Positions 10,332 to 22,383 of a stretch of DNA of 64,000 bases are shown here, piece after piece. Each line of letters begins with the position of its first letter. Within the stretch, counting starts at the first letter, position 1. The stretch covers positions 124,001 to 188,000 of the forward strand of contig NW_019173960.1 of NCBI RefSeq assembly GCF_001642475.1. Reading direction: 5' to 3'. The position numbers were made by a program, and so were the translations under genes. This stretch comes from Fonsecaea monophora. Its lineage: Eukaryota; Ascomycota; Eurotiomycetes; Chaetothyriales; Herpotrichiellaceae. Below the pieces are notes generated by a model that worked only from the letters and a program-made list of their open reading frames with translations, searched no databases and was not told where the DNA came from.

Positions 10332-13300
10332 ATGTCCCAATTACATCCTCCTGCACTTTCGAGTCACGGTGGCGATAGTGAAGAAGATGACGAAGACCAA
10401 TTCTTTGATACGGATCAGTTCTTCCTGACCTCCTCGACAACTGAGAGTTCCGCCTCACATGTGGAGTCAAACATCATGGTAGACATGCCCTTTCGTACAT
10501 CATGCAGCTCTCAAGGTCAATCTGATGGTGCTTAGGACTCTGAAAAAGGTATGATGGCGTCCCACTGGACCGCCGGCACTGTGGACTCGACTTGCCACAA
10601 CCCGAGTCGACTAGGCGCCGAGACCACGCCTTTTACTGACGATTATGTCGCACTTGGATCTGTTCGCCTGATCCGCCCTTCTGAAAATGCGCTCAGTGAT
10701 AGCTGGAGAATGGTTGGACCCGCGGGAGAAGCTACACATCCTCACCCTTTGCTGAAATTAGGCGAGAAGCGGCTATGGATCAGAACTCTCCTGCTTCCAC
10801 ATGTCACCCATCCTGATTGTGCCTCATTGCGGGTCTATGCACTGCCAGAGGATGTCAACCGAAGTACTAGAGGCTCGATCAAGGATCTTAGAAAGGTTCT
10901 GAAACTGCTCATTGACTTCATTGACATTTCTCGGGACGCGTGGGATGGTAAATACGACCCGGCTTTGCCCTTGCAGACGTACAAGCAACCAGATGACTTC
11001 CAGCAGGAATCCCTCTTTTACATCTTTAATACTTTGTCCTCGCCACAAACTTCCCTTGCTGATGCGGGCTCTTGTGTGCACAGTCAGAGGTCCATGCGTG
11101 GCATATTTAACAACCAGATCAACGGCCTACAAACCTCATTATATCCCTACCAGAGGCGGTCGGTGGCCGCGATGCTCCAGAGGGAAATATACCCTTCCAA
11201 GTTTCTCGACCCACGAAAGCAGGCCCTCCGAGATCTCAATGGCACAATATTCTATCTAGATGTCTATGAAGGCGTTCTTCTGCGTCATTCTCATCTCTAT
11301 AGTGAATCTCGTGGTGGCATCCTCGCCGAAACCATGGGCTACGGCAAGACGCTGATATGCATTGCCCTGATCCTAGCAACTAGGGGCCATTATCCTACGA
11401 TCCCGGAGGGTAGAGTGAACGCAACTACTGCGGAGCTCAATACACGAACACCTAGTTTGCTGGACCTGGCAGCAAGAGCGATCAAACAGAATGGTGTGCC
11501 GTGGAAAGCCCATTTTGCATGTCTCAAGAAAGAGGGATACCACTTTGACAGCTGCACGGACGCTCTGGCCAAGTATGATGGTGAGTTTATTGAACCCATC
11601 TTCCACCCGACGACGCCGGACCGACGAGGGAAGAAAAGAGAAGATCTCCGAGTGCTACGCCTTGCATGTACAACACTGTTGATTGTCCCACCTAATCTTC
11701 TTGTCCAATGGCAACATGAGATAGATATGCATACACAAGAAAAGGCGCTTGACGTTTTGGTTCTGGACTCGACCACCAAGGATATACCTCACTGGAGGGA
11801 ATTGATAAGACATGACATTGTGCTAATCACCAAGTCACGCTTTGAACAAGAATATAGAGATGATGATCTCAACCAAGGGAGACGGTTCAAGGGCCAGGAG
11901 AGATTTCGGTCCCAACTAACAGAAGTTCGATGGGTGCGCGTCATTTGCGACGAGGGGCATGGCTTCGCTGGCTCAAGCTATCGAACACATGCAATGGCGA
12001 TGTTGGACAAGATGTCCATCGAACGCCGGTGGGTCGTGTCTGGCACACCTTCCCACTCGCTTCACGGTGTTGAGGTTAATCTCGCACTCGACGAAACCAA
12101 CCACAGCATGGAGGCTTTACGGAGACAATCCATTGAGACAGCCTTGGAACGGAGAAAAGCCACAGATACATCGACGGAAGAACTCAAAGATATGGAACGA
12201 TTACGCGCTATTGTTGTCAGGTTTCTCAAGGTACAACCCTGGGCAAACCAAAAAGGCTCTGACTACGCCGACTGGAAAAGATATCTCTCTCCTTTCGATG
12301 CATCTGGCAAACGTCGTTTTGCACCAGCTCTGCGAACAATGCTCCAGTCCCTCATCATCCGCCATCGGATTGAGGATATCGATGTCGATCTCTGCCTACC
12401 TCCATTGCACAACACCACAGTCTATCTGGAACCGAGCTTCTACGACAAACTCAGCATGAACCTTTTCCGGTTGGTTCTGACCTCCAATGCAGTTACTTCG
12501 GAAAGGATAGACGAGGACTATATGTTCCATCCCAAGAACCGCAAATCCCTCGATGAGTTGATCATGAACCTCCGCCGATCCAGCTTCCACTGGGTTGGAT
12601 TCAGCAAACATGACGTGGTCGAGACCTTAAGGGTCAGTCGCAAATACCTGGACGAACACCCTGGCCAAATTTCTGGCGAAGACGGGCCATTGCTGAGCGA
12701 GGCAATCTTGAATGGCAAACGAGCCCTGAGTGATTCGGGTTGGCGTGCTTTCTCGGTCTACCATGAAATCGGCGTATATATCGAAGACTTTCCTGACCAT
12801 GCTGCCAAATCTTGGGCCTTGGATGGCCAACTATCAAACCCTGTCCTCCTCGGAACTGTCCAAGCTCGAGAAGTCCAGCAGTATGTGCTGAGCCATCTTG
12901 GCTCAGAGGGACCCTTGATGGGTCTTGTTGGAGCAGGACTTCGAGCAATGCGAATGGCTCGTGAACGAGCCACGGAAGAGCAACAAGCCAGAGATAAAGT
13001 CCGTTCGAGTTCGACTGGAAAGAAACCTCCCACAGCGGGCGTAATGGAGGAACCCAAAGTCAAAAACCAATCGGCTACTCCGTCTCCTGTCCGCTCTTCA
13101 GCGAGAGACATTGCTCCCGAACTTTTCCAATCACCAAGAAAGCGACTATTCGTGCCAGATCATCACGTCCTTCCAGCAGCCTTGGCTAAATCGCGTATTG
13201 TCGGGTTCACATCTGCGAAGCTCAACTACCTCTGCTCACGAATCTTGACACTCCAGTCAACAGAGAAAATTATCATCTTCTACGACTCGAACAACATCGC

Positions 13301-14138
13301 TTTCTGGATAGCTGAGGCTCTTGAACTGCTATCGGTCAAATTCCTCATTTATGCAAGCACACTCTCGGTGACGCGCCGCGCAGCATACCTCGCAACCTTC
13401 AACCAGTCAGAGGTGTTCCGCGTTCTTCTCATGGATCTCAAGCAAGCCTCTCACGGCCTCCACGTGGCTGCCGCCAGCCGCATATTCATTGTGTCCCCCA
13501 TCTGGCAGCCCGACATCGAGTCGCAAGCAATCAAGCGGGCGCATCGCATCGGCCAAACACGCCCTGTCTACGTCGAGACCCTCGTTCTGAGAGGCACCCT
13601 GGAGGAGAAGATCCTCAAGCGGCGTCGACAAATGAGCAACGCGGAGCTGGTCAAGGCAGAGAAAAGCCTCCTAGACGACGGCACAATGAACGGGATCATT
13701 CGAGGCGAAGGATTTTTGAAGATTGCAGATGATGAAAAGGAGCAGATGAGAGGGGGAAAACTAGACGCGCCTGTCGCGTTGTTCGCGAGACGGGACGATG
13801 GCCTTGTCAACACCGACAATGCAGAGGACATTGACCTTATCCTGGGCTTGGAAGACGAGCGTCCCTCGAAGAAGCAGAAAAAGCAAAAGGATATCAAAGG
13901 CAAGAAGGTGGCTTTTGGACCGAATCCCGTTTCGCCTTCCCCCTCGCCATGGATGCCTGTGCCTGCGCCTGCGCCTGCACTTTCGCGGCGGGCAGGACAA
14001 CAAAGCCCAGTCTCGATCTTCGGTGCCGGGTCGCAGCAGAACCGTGAAAAGCCAAAGAAGTCGGTGCGCATCGTGGTCGACCTCTCACCACCACCATCCG
14101 CATCCGGTGTCGGTTTCGGTGTTGGTGACTCTACATAG
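10332..14138 (+). CDS. SNF2-family DNA-dependent ATPase/helicase
   Basis: The model joins 10332-10478 and 10536-14138, giving 1,249 aa. The acidic N terminus (SEEDDEDQFFDTDQFF) is followed by the helicase. Walker A is in GGILAETMGYGKT (residue ~316), the DEGH box is in VICDEGHGFAG (~521), motif III is VVSGTPSHS, and the C-terminal lobe has QAIKRAHRIGQTRPVY (~1050). A Lys-rich and Pro-rich tail (KKQKKQKDIKGKK) may be nuclear-targeting. The DEGH box and absence of a chromodomain or bromodomain suggest the Rad5/Rad16-like branch, but no RING finger was seen between the lobes. The two open segments are in the same frame, separated by a TAG at 10533-10535; removing a 57-nt GT-AG intron (10479-10535, CTGAT branch site) solves this. 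Another donor (GTGGAG at 10461) would also keep frame. Confidence 0.75.
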
Positions 14139-14681
14139 TGTTCAGTCTTGCGCAGGGCTGGCTTCTTGCTATGGGTAGGTAGGTTTCGGGAACAATGTCC
14201 TACCATTCCATGGCATAACACACGAAAAGTAACACGGTAAGACGTGCGGGCTTGTTGGAACTGGGGAAATTTCCCCTTGGATTGCATAGAGAGAGAGACA
14301 CACACACACGGGTCTGGATGATGATTACGACGACGAGGCGCGCTTGTCGACATGAAACGCTGGGACGTGTTTTTGTCACGAAAATGAAATAAACGATGGA
14401 GAGTTAACTATCTGTCCTATAATTCTGAACACAAAACTGAATCGAATATGTGATCTGTGCGCAAACAGGCTTTGCAGCTTTGTAGCTCTGACATAGATGC
14501 GTCATGCATGTAAGACGTAAGTAGGTATGTACGTGTGCCACGGGGTAGGGATATAGATCTCCTCTACCAGATCTGAACCATACTACAACCACAGGTAACC
14601 GATGCCTCATGCTCTATTGGCACTCATCAGGTCCCCTCTGTGTGTGCCAGTAGAGATGACATGCCTCTACTCTCTTTTGTC
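14139..14681. other. Convergent 3' intergenic region with a GA/CA microsatellite
   Basis: 543 nt between the SNF2 stop and the xanthine dehydrogenase stop. A (GA)n(CA)n simple repeat lies at about 14286-14310. No gene was recognised. Confidence 0.5.
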
Positions 14682-17600
14682 TCATATCGAGACGAAGAAA
14701 CTCTTCTCACCCTCTCTTGGTTCGACCAGGCACCTCTTCAGAATAGGATCAGCGCACGAGATCCGGATCCTCTCTGGCGTTGCAGGGCTTCGTAAGCTCA
14801 GCACGTCGTCTTCTCCGTACTGTTTCCTCGCGGCCTTGAGGGCGTCTCGGATGGCGAAGAAGACTGCACTCCCCATAAACAGAGGAGGTTCCCCTACGCC
14901 TCGCGAGCGCTGGATTGTGCGCAGGTTTTTCCATTCCACATCTTTCAGAAGAGACACATTCATGACCTGGGGAATATCTCTAAACCCAGGAATTTTGTAA
15001 GCGCCAGGCCCGCGCGTGAAGATCTGGCCGCTGGCTCTGTGCCAAAGAGATTCCTCGGTGGTGAAGAGACCTTGGCCTTGGACGTATGCACCTTCGATCT
15101 GGCCGTAGTCTATCGCCGGGTTGATACTTCGCCCAACGTCCATCTTGATGTCTGACCGTAGGCAAGTCCAGTCTCCGGTCAAAGTGTCGATAAGAACTTC
15201 ACTCGCGGTTACACCCTGCGTGAAGTAAAAGAACATCATTCCCGTGTTCTCTACGCTTGGGTCAGAAGGGTTCGGGCCCCAAACATATCCAATATCAGGA
15301 GTCTTGTAGAAGCCGTTCGCAGAAAGATTGACACGGTCAAAATAGGCCGCATGGGCCAGTTCTTTCATAGTGGCGTTGGGGCCGAACTTTTCGCGATATG
15401 GAGCCAGGCGTTCGTTGATTTGCATGCACGCGTTGTAAGCTGCATAGCCATTTAGATCCGATGACGCCGATGCCGCTGTGCTTGAAGCGTTGGCAACAGT
15501 GTTTGTCGCCGTCTCTGAGATATGCACATCTGTGAGAGGTACCTGCAGTGCTTCGGCCACGATCATGCAAATCTTGGTGTGTAGCCCCTGGCCCATCTCG
15601 GTACCGCCGTGGGCAACGAGGACGGAACCGTCATGGTAGATGTGAACCAGGGCACCGGCTTGGTTGAGGAAGAGGGCGGTGAATGAAATGCCGAACTTCG
15701 TCGGAATGATTGCCAACCCCTTCTTTTGCCATTTGTGCGTCGCATTGAACTCATCAACCGCTTTCCGACGGGCGTCGTAGTCGGCGGATTCTTTGATCTG
15801 CTTGTACATCAATGGCACATGCCAATCCTCGAGCGCTTGGTTGAAGTGCGTCTCTTCACCGTCTTTGTAGAAATTGATTTCTCGCAATTTGTCGACGGGG
15901 ATCTTCAGATGGTCTGCAATCTCCTCCATGAACGACTCAGCAATAAACATGCCTTGAGGACCGCCGAAGCCACGGAAAGCACTATTGGAAACAGTATTTG
16001 TCTTGCAGAGACGACCGTCCACGTCCACATTGGCGATGTTGTAGCATCCGTCAATATGCGATAGTGCTCGATCAACAACCGCAGCAGACAGATCTTGGGA
16101 CCAACCAGCATTGTTGAAGATGTTGGCTTTGAGTGCCTGCAGTTTCCCATCCTTGTTGACCCCAACTTTCCAAATGCCCAAGAAAGGATGTCTCTGCCCA
16201 GAAGTCATGATGTCCTCGTCCCTGTTGAGCATGCATCTGACCGGTCGCTTGACTTTATTTGCCGCAATTGCGCAGATAGTGGCGAGCTGAACAGCTCGAG
16301 TCTCCTTGCCGCCAAAGCCGCCACCCAGACGTTTGACCTTGCAGACAATCTTGTTTGATTGAACGCCGAGCACCTTTGCAATGTATGCTTGTGTTTCGGA
16401 TGGATTCTGAGTACTGCTCCAGATCTCCATCTCTCCGTCTTCCGGCTTAGGAATCGCCAGAGAAGCCTGGGTCTCCAGGTAGAAATGCTCTTGGCCACCC
16501 ATTCTCGACGTGCCTTCGAAAACAAAATCGCATTCCTTGAATGCTTTCTCCACGTCACCTCTGCGGATATATCTGTAGTGTTCATAGAAGCTTTGCTTCT
16601 CGATCGCTTCTTCGATGGTGTAGATGGCTGGTAGCTCCTCATACTGGATCAGCACGGCCCGCGCACCGGCAGCGGCTTGTTGGGCAGTGTTTGCTAGAAT
16701 CATGCCGATGGGTTGACCGGCCGTAAACACTTCATCTTCGGCAAAGAAAACTTCATCGCAAACAGGAGCACCCCACCAATTCGCTTTTGGATCGGCAAAG
16801 TCATGCCTGTCGACCCAGGCAATGACACCTGGAAGCTGGAGAGCTGGACTTGGGTCGACGTTGATTAGCTTGGCATGTGCTTTGGTTGACAAGACTAGGC
16901 AGCCGATAAGCTCGTTTTTCTGCACTGGAATGTCGTCTGTATACTGGGCTTCGCCAGTGCATTGTTTCAATGCCGCCATATGTGGGTGTTCCTTCCCGAG
17001 GACTTTCTGCGAATAGGCAACAGACGAATCATGATCCTTTAGGCCTCGCGAGATTTCTCTTTCAATTTCCTCGATGGCCTCTTTGTCCGCACCTTTGCTA
17101 GCTTCTTCAATGTTGAGAAGAACATCCTGGTAGAAGCGATAAAAGAAACCCAGTGCCAAAGATTTGCGGTACCAAGCCATTCCTCCTGGGACACCGAATG
17201 GAAGGTTGAAGTCATGCTCCAATGCGTTCATTACTCCCTCCAGCGTCTGTGGATCTGTGAATGTCTTTCCCACAATATACTCAGACGCCTGCTTGGCCTC
17301 GATGGTAATAGGAGCCATGCCCCCGTACACCAGGTTGGCATTCTTTACTTTGTAGTCGTCATCCAGGGCCACTCGCAAACATGCATTGACGATAGCGATA
17401 TCGTCGTCTTTTCTCTTCGATTGCTTGTAGGATCTGACGTACTCTCCCTTCTCGGCGGTGAGAGGGATCCTCATTGCTGCAATGATAGCGTCTTCTGGCA
17501 ATGCAGTCACCCGATATCTCTTGAAGAAGCTAGCCATCGGAATCTCGTTAGTTTTGGTGAGAGACTTCGCAATGAGGGTCGAATTCGTGGCAACAAAGAC

Positions 17601-18764
17601 GGGATTGAGATCAGAGATGGGCGACGCCGTCGCTAGATTCCCTGCAGGAGTGCCAACATTTCGGATTTGGCGGCCCGCGAAATACCTGATGGCTTTCTTG
17701 ATGGCCTTGAATGGTTGGGCCTTGACAGCTCCATAGTGTTTGACAGCTTCGTCACAGATAGTCTCCAGATCCGTCAAGGCAACATTCCCGCCGATCTCTA
17801 GATAGTCATCGTGAAAGGAGTACTGTCGAAGTTCCGCAATGTCTCCCACATACACTGACGCCGAATACTGTGCGGCTTTGAATTTGATCTCAATCTGGGT
17901 TTCTGTGCTCCCGCCAATCAACTTGGCGCCCGGATAGGCATTCTTGATTTCGAGTAATTGTTGGAGAGTCACAGGTCTATACCATTTCTTCCTCTTATTG
18001 CCAAAAGCCAACGGTTTGAAGTCGTGCTTCTTCAGAGCTGGGGGGTATATCAACTCCGTGGACTTGTCGTAATGGATGAAAGATGGAGGCGTAAACTTCT
18101 TTTCAACTGCTGCATCCGCACCGTGCGTCTCTCCTCCACTACATGAGCCGCCGTTCTCCATGCAACACCCAGAGCCGCCGTTTGCGATCGACTTGCCACA
18201 TGCTTTGTTGAAACTCTGAGCGGCGTCCAGGATAGGCCTGTAACCCGTGCATCGACACAAATTGCCATCGAAGTTCTCCTCGATTTCCAGCTCAGATGGT
18301 TCGGGGCCATGGTTTCTGAGCAAGGCATACAAGCTCATGACTATTCCTGGCGTGCAGAACCCGCACTGACTTCCACTGGCCATGGCAATTCGTTGTTGTG
18401 CAGGATGTGGGTTCTTTGAACTGCCAATGCCCTCGATTGTGATTATATGCTTGCCATCCACGCTGGCCAGAGGAGCCAGACATGCATTGACAGAAGCATG
18501 GTATATCTTTTTCGTCGTGGGATTCAATTGGGAGATGACGACGGTGCAAGCACCGCAACCACCTTCTGCGCAGCCTAATTTTGTTCCTGTCAATCCAATT
18601 CCTCTTAAATATTCGAGTAATGTAATCTCTGGATCTACCGAGTCCAGCTCGACTTTTGTGCCATTGAGGTAGAAGCGGAGTGTGTCGTCGTAGTTTTTGG
18701 TAAGGGACGCGAGCGAAACAACCTTTTCAGCAGTCGCTGCTGGTTCGAGGACGCCAGGCGCCAT
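14682..18764 (-). CDS. hxA: Xanthine dehydrogenase (molybdoflavoprotein)
   Basis: Single exon of 1,360 aa, the normal size for fungal xanthine dehydrogenase. In order: a plant-ferredoxin-type 2Fe-2S domain (GCAEGGCGACTVV, ~residues 60-75), a second 2Fe-2S domain (GSQCGFCTPGIVMSLY and NLCRCTGYRPILDA), the FAD-binding domain (AKLIGGSTETQIEI, FAGRQIRNVGTPAGNLAT), and the molybdopterin domain (GGQEHFYLETQ, RLGGGFGGKETRA, AFRGFGGPQG). The catalytic Glu lies in RGVGEPPLF near the C terminus. It oxidises hypoxanthine and xanthine to uric acid using NAD+, as the HxA protein of Aspergillus does, and is cytosolic. All cofactor motifs look intact. In Aspergillus the gene is under purine (UaY) and nitrogen (AreA) control; the upstream region has several GATA elements. 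Confidence 0.95.
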   Translation of the reverse strand: MAPGVLEPAATAEKVVSLASLTKNYDDTLRFYLNGTKVELDSVDPEITLLEYLRGIGLTGTKLGCAEGGCGACTVVISQLNPTTKKIYHASVNACLAPLASVDGKHIITIEGIGSSKNPHPAQQRIAMASGSQCGFCTPGIVMSLYALLRNHGPEPSELEIEENFDGNLCRCTGYRPILDAAQSFNKACGKSIANGGSGCCMENGGSCSGGETHGADAAVEKKFTPPSFIHYDKSTELIYPPALKKHDFKPLAFGNKRKKWYRPVTLQQLLEIKNAYPGAKLIGGSTETQIEIKFKAAQYSASVYVGDIAELRQYSFHDDYLEIGGNVALTDLETICDEAVKHYGAVKAQPFKAIKKAIRYFAGRQIRNVGTPAGNLATASPISDLNPVFVATNSTLIAKSLTKTNEIPMASFFKRYRVTALPEDAIIAAMRIPLTAEKGEYVRSYKQSKRKDDDIAIVNACLRVALDDDYKVKNANLVYGGMAPITIEAKQASEYIVGKTFTDPQTLEGVMNALEHDFNLPFGVPGGMAWYRKSLALGFFYRFYQDVLLNIEEASKGADKEAIEEIEREISRGLKDHDSSVAYSQKVLGKEHPHMAALKQCTGEAQYTDDIPVQKNELIGCLVLSTKAHAKLINVDPSPALQLPGVIAWVDRHDFADPKANWWGAPVCDEVFFAEDEVFTAGQPIGMILANTAQQAAAGARAVLIQYEELPAIYTIEEAIEKQSFYEHYRYIRRGDVEKAFKECDFVFEGTSRMGGQEHFYLETQASLAIPKPEDGEMEIWSSTQNPSETQAYIAKVLGVQSNKIVCKVKRLGGGFGGKETRAVQLATICAIAANKVKRPVRCMLNRDEDIMTSGQRHPFLGIWKVGVNKDGKLQALKANIFNNAGWSQDLSAAVVDRALSHIDGCYNIANVDVDGRLCKTNTVSNSAFRGFGGPQGMFIAESFMEEIADHLKIPVDKLREINFYKDGEETHFNQALEDWHVPLMYKQIKESADYDARRKAVDEFNATHKWQKKGLAIIPTKFGISFTALFLNQAGALVHIYHDGSVLVAHGGTEMGQGLHTKICMIVAEALQVPLTDVHISETATNTVANASSTAASASSDLNGYAAYNACMQINERLAPYREKFGPNATMKELAHAAYFDRVNLSANGFYKTPDIGYVWGPNPSDPSVENTGMMFFYFTQGVTASEVLIDTLTGDWTCLRSDIKMDVGRSINPAIDYGQIEGAYVQGQGLFTTEESLWHRASGQIFTRGPGAYKIPGFRDIPQVMNVSLLKDVEWKNLRTIQRSRGVGEPPLFMGSAVFFAIRDALKAARKQYGEDDVLSLRSPATPERIRISCADPILKRCLVEPREGEKSFFVSI

Positions 18765-19755
18765 CTCGACTATACGTGGTCGGCAGGATGATTTCGAATG
18801 AGGGAGGGAAAGAAAAGGAATGGAGGTGCCCTGTCAGGTCAGCATTCCAACTCCGGCCTTTTCTATGACTTAGGAGGTAGATGAAGGCAATCGGAGAATT
18901 CAAGGGCGAGATCAAATGTCGTACGGAGTCAGCCCGACGAAGAAATGAAGCTGGAAAGACAGGACAGACTTGTTCGAGACTACCAGATCCTTATCAGCCA
19001 GTCCCTGAAGCTTTTGGTCAGTGCGGGAGCGATGTATTACATGGCATTGATAGGGAAATGGGACGCGATGGGCGACAATGCACGAATCAGACAGGAGACA
19101 ATTGCAACCAGACGATATCTCACCAATCTCGTAAAGCCATCTGACGTTCATCGATGCTGTGAGATGGAAGTTCCCTGTGGTGCGAGTGGGCGAATGAAGC
19201 GCAGTGGAAATGGTCGACATGGGTCACTCACCCGCTCAACCCCTCCTCTCCACTCCAGTTGTTGATGTGCGAGCGGCGACCTCCGATAACAACTGGTACG
19301 GCATTTAATTTGTTCTTCTCTGTCACCGTCAACATGATCGGACAACCCCATACCTATCGAGCTATTACCTGTTGCCATCAGAATACCCGCTGAAGCCTGT
19401 GGGCCTGGCCTGATCCCGCAAAATTGGAGAGTCGGCGGCCGACAACACGAGCGCTACATTGTTGAAAGACTATGACATACACTTTGCAGCTTGGACATGA
19501 GTCGGGAGCAATGGATCTTGATGGTCAAAAGACAAGGTGGCTCGGAGGAAGGCGACAAGATACAACAACCTCGTACAACGTTGGAATCGACGGCGTCTTT
19601 ATTGATCTTTGGGTTCTATCCCAATGCCTCTGAAGGCTGGGTTTCTCTCTGTTACTATGTCTGGCTCTCATCGCCCCTTTGATCGCAGCTCAACGTTCTA
19701 TCGTACAATGCTCAAGCAAACCTCCTCCTCACCCGGCGGCCGCGGCCGTCAGAAC
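18765..19755. promoter_or_regulatory. Upstream region of the xanthine dehydrogenase gene
   Basis: 991 nt between the hxA start and the 3' end of the next gene. GATA-type elements matching HGATAR on either strand occur at 18990-18995 (TTATCAG context), 19048-19053 (TGATAG) and 19286-19291 (CGATAA), compatible with AreA nitrogen control. A 13-nt palindrome with CGG/CCG arms (GTCGGCGGCCGAC) lies at 19431-19443. Its spacing differs from the published UaY pattern TCGG-N6-CCGA. No gene was seen. Confidence 0.4.
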
Positions 19756-22383
19756 TCATGCCATGAGCACACGATGCATTTGCCACATTCCGTTCACTTG
19801 CTCGACGTTGTAAAAGCGCTCTGGCACCTTGAAATTGCCCCATTCACCTGTCAGTTGCATGCACAGGTAGGTCAATACCTCCTCCCTCCAGCTGCCCGAC
19901 ATGACTAGCGCCGAGCGAATCATTTCCATCGCTCTCATACAACTGTCCTCGGCCAATGGCTTGCCTACCGACAAGATGCGCTGAATGTGGTAGTTGAAAA
20001 CCTGCCGGTCGGAGTGCGGCGTCATGTCATCGGGAAAGATAATCTGTAACACCGCAGCACCTGTTCCGCGCACCGAATTCCACTGCTCTTGTGTCGGCTG
20101 CACGATGCTGTCGTCAAGCATCTCGACGTCGTTGAAGATGAAGAAGTCAGCATCCTCCATCGCGCGGTATACCGCCTGTCTGTGACGCTCGACCATGTCA
20201 TGGTATTGGCCAAAAGTGTAGGGACGCTTGGGGAGTTGTTTGGGGCGAATTGTGTTCCGGTCGATCGGTCCCTTGATCTTGTTCCTTCCGCATTCCAGGG
20301 CCCAGTGGCGTTGGATGTCGTCGTACAGGTGCTGCTTTCTGCAGTAGCGGGTGAAGCTGTCAGTGCCACAGGCAGGGCAGATGACTACGGCGCAATCTAA
20401 TATATTACCCAAGGTTAGCACGGCTTCCATGGCTGGACTTTGAACTCAGCCGCGTCAGGTCGCAACATGAACTCACCCCAGCAACTTGTCATGTTTCGAC
20501 AGTCGGGTTGCAAACACCGCAGACGTGGATCAAAGCTGTCGAACTTGAACGCAGCAGGAGGGCGTTGAGGCCCCTGGTCCACAGGCTGGGAACGCTGCTG
20601 CAAACTCTGGGTCAGTGACCAGCCAAATGACACAAAGGATTAAGAGCATACCTCGCGGGAGACTGATTCAGTCAAAGTGGCTGTGGTGTTGTTGTCTTCC
20701 TTCTTGGTATGTCCTTTGCCCTTTGTATCAAGAACTGCATCATCATCTCCACTTTTTTGGATCCCTTGTTGACCTTTGCTAGAAGAATCCTTGGCGCCAT
20801 CTTTATTGGAGAAATCTGCTGGAGTTACCGTTCGGTCAGAATCACTCGAACGACGAGAAATAGTATCACCGAGGCCCCTTCCCAGCCCTTCGGTTGTTCG
20901 AGCCTTACGGAGTTCCTCGTCTTTAGCCTTCCGCTTCACTTTCATCGAGGTAGGAACGTTCGAATTCTCCGTAGGACTGCCTCCATCATGCTGGACAGCA
21001 GACGCTGATGGTGGCATATCGGTCGGTGCGTCGAGTTTGGCGTCTGCCATCTTGTCCACGATCTCAGACAAGCTCTTGTCTCCTGGGCTTTCGTTTGCCT
21101 GCGTCTGGTCCTGAGGTACCGTCTTTTTCTGCGGTTTCTTTCTGGTTGACCGCTTCTTTTTGCCCTTCTTTGTGGAACTGGCCTGCATATTCACAGTGGA
21201 ATCTGGGATCGACCGTTTGACCATTGTGCTTAATGAGGAAGAAGAACCAGAAGATGATGAAGACGAAGATGTGGCTGGTCGTGAATGGGAGTTATCTGAG
21301 CGTGAACGAGAATTTGGACTGGCAGAAACATTGTGTTCACTGCCATCGTGCGCCGAGACGACAGAATAACTAGGGGTGAGCGTTCCCGGAGCAGCGGCAG
21401 TTCCTTCATCATCATCATCAATCACGGTCGAATTCATGTAAAACTCCCCTCGTCGGATTGTTTCCACCAAAATGACTGCCTCTGTTCGCCTGCCAGGTTC
21501 ATTGATGAAACAACGGGCTTCCGAAAAGATTCGCATTGCCGTCATAATAGCCACAGCCATATCTTGCTGCATGGAGTCAGCCTGAAGGATTCGCTCATCG
21601 GAACGGACTTTCAACACTTACAATTGGTGCTGCACTAGTGCGAAACCACGAGCGCAAAAAATCTCGGTGTTTGATTTTGACGAACAGCTGCCACGAACAT
21701 TTGGCCCGGTTTACGCCTATGTCGAAAGTATGATGGCGGTATCTGACAAGACCTGCTGACAGCATTGTCTTATCGATGATGATCAGCGTCTCCTCCTCCA
21801 GTCCAGCAAAGAGAAGCTGGTTTCCTTTTGAATCTGTCATGGAGAACGGTGGTAATGGGCCACCCTCAGCCTTGACCCTGGTCTGATACTCTTTGCGGAG
21901 GGGAGCTAGCTCTTCGTTCTGGGTGGTCCAATTTAATTCTTGGACTCCTTGAATGCCCATGGGCATCGTTTCTCGTCCAAATGACCCGTTGTCGTCGAAA
22001 CTCTTGAAGAGCTGCTCCGCGATGACACTTGCTATACCCAGTGCTTTTGTGTCTGTCTGGAATAATAGGAATATCTTCTGGCAAAAGCCAGCAAGGACTT
22101 GTTCGGCATCCCTACCCTGAAATAAATCGCCCAGAGCGCGAGTCACAGCAACCAGCTCCTCATCCTGCACGCCGACTGTGTGAACCCGTGACCCTTTCGA
22201 GGGCCACAGGAGTTTTGAATCTTTCAAGGACGAAGAGGTGTGAGCCACAAATGCGTGGGAGTGCTTCAGAGTGTGTTGCTTGGTTTCGTCCTGCTGTTCG
22301 GACTTGTTGTCTGATCTGCCAGTGGTGAAATACATCAGCATGCGTGTCGTGATGACTTGGAGAGCTGCTTACGCGCTTGACAT
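19756..22383 (-). CDS. Uncharacterised 798-residue protein with a Cys-rich C-terminal region
   Basis: Proposed exons 22383-22373, 22315-21622, 21581-20652, 20597-20477 and 20396-19756 sum to 799 codons in frame. The first exon has only 11 nt (MSSA...), and the intron at 21582-21621 is very short (40 nt), so these two joints are the least certain. Residues ~1-330 look globular without a recognised domain. Residues ~360-540 are disordered: a Ser run, a basic block (KKGKKKRSTRKKPQKK) and charged linkers. The last ~250 residues include a possible zinc-binding cluster (RCLQPDC..., then C-x2-C in VICPACGTDS and a later Cys/His pair), then a helical domain. I do not recognise the protein. The basic block suggests a nuclear location, which is inference. 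Confidence 0.6.

Noticed and set aside
13568..14353. 261-codon minus-strand frame opposite the SNF2 C terminus
   Set aside because: Antisense shadow of the low-complexity Pro/Ser/Lys-rich tail of the SNF2 protein; no domain.
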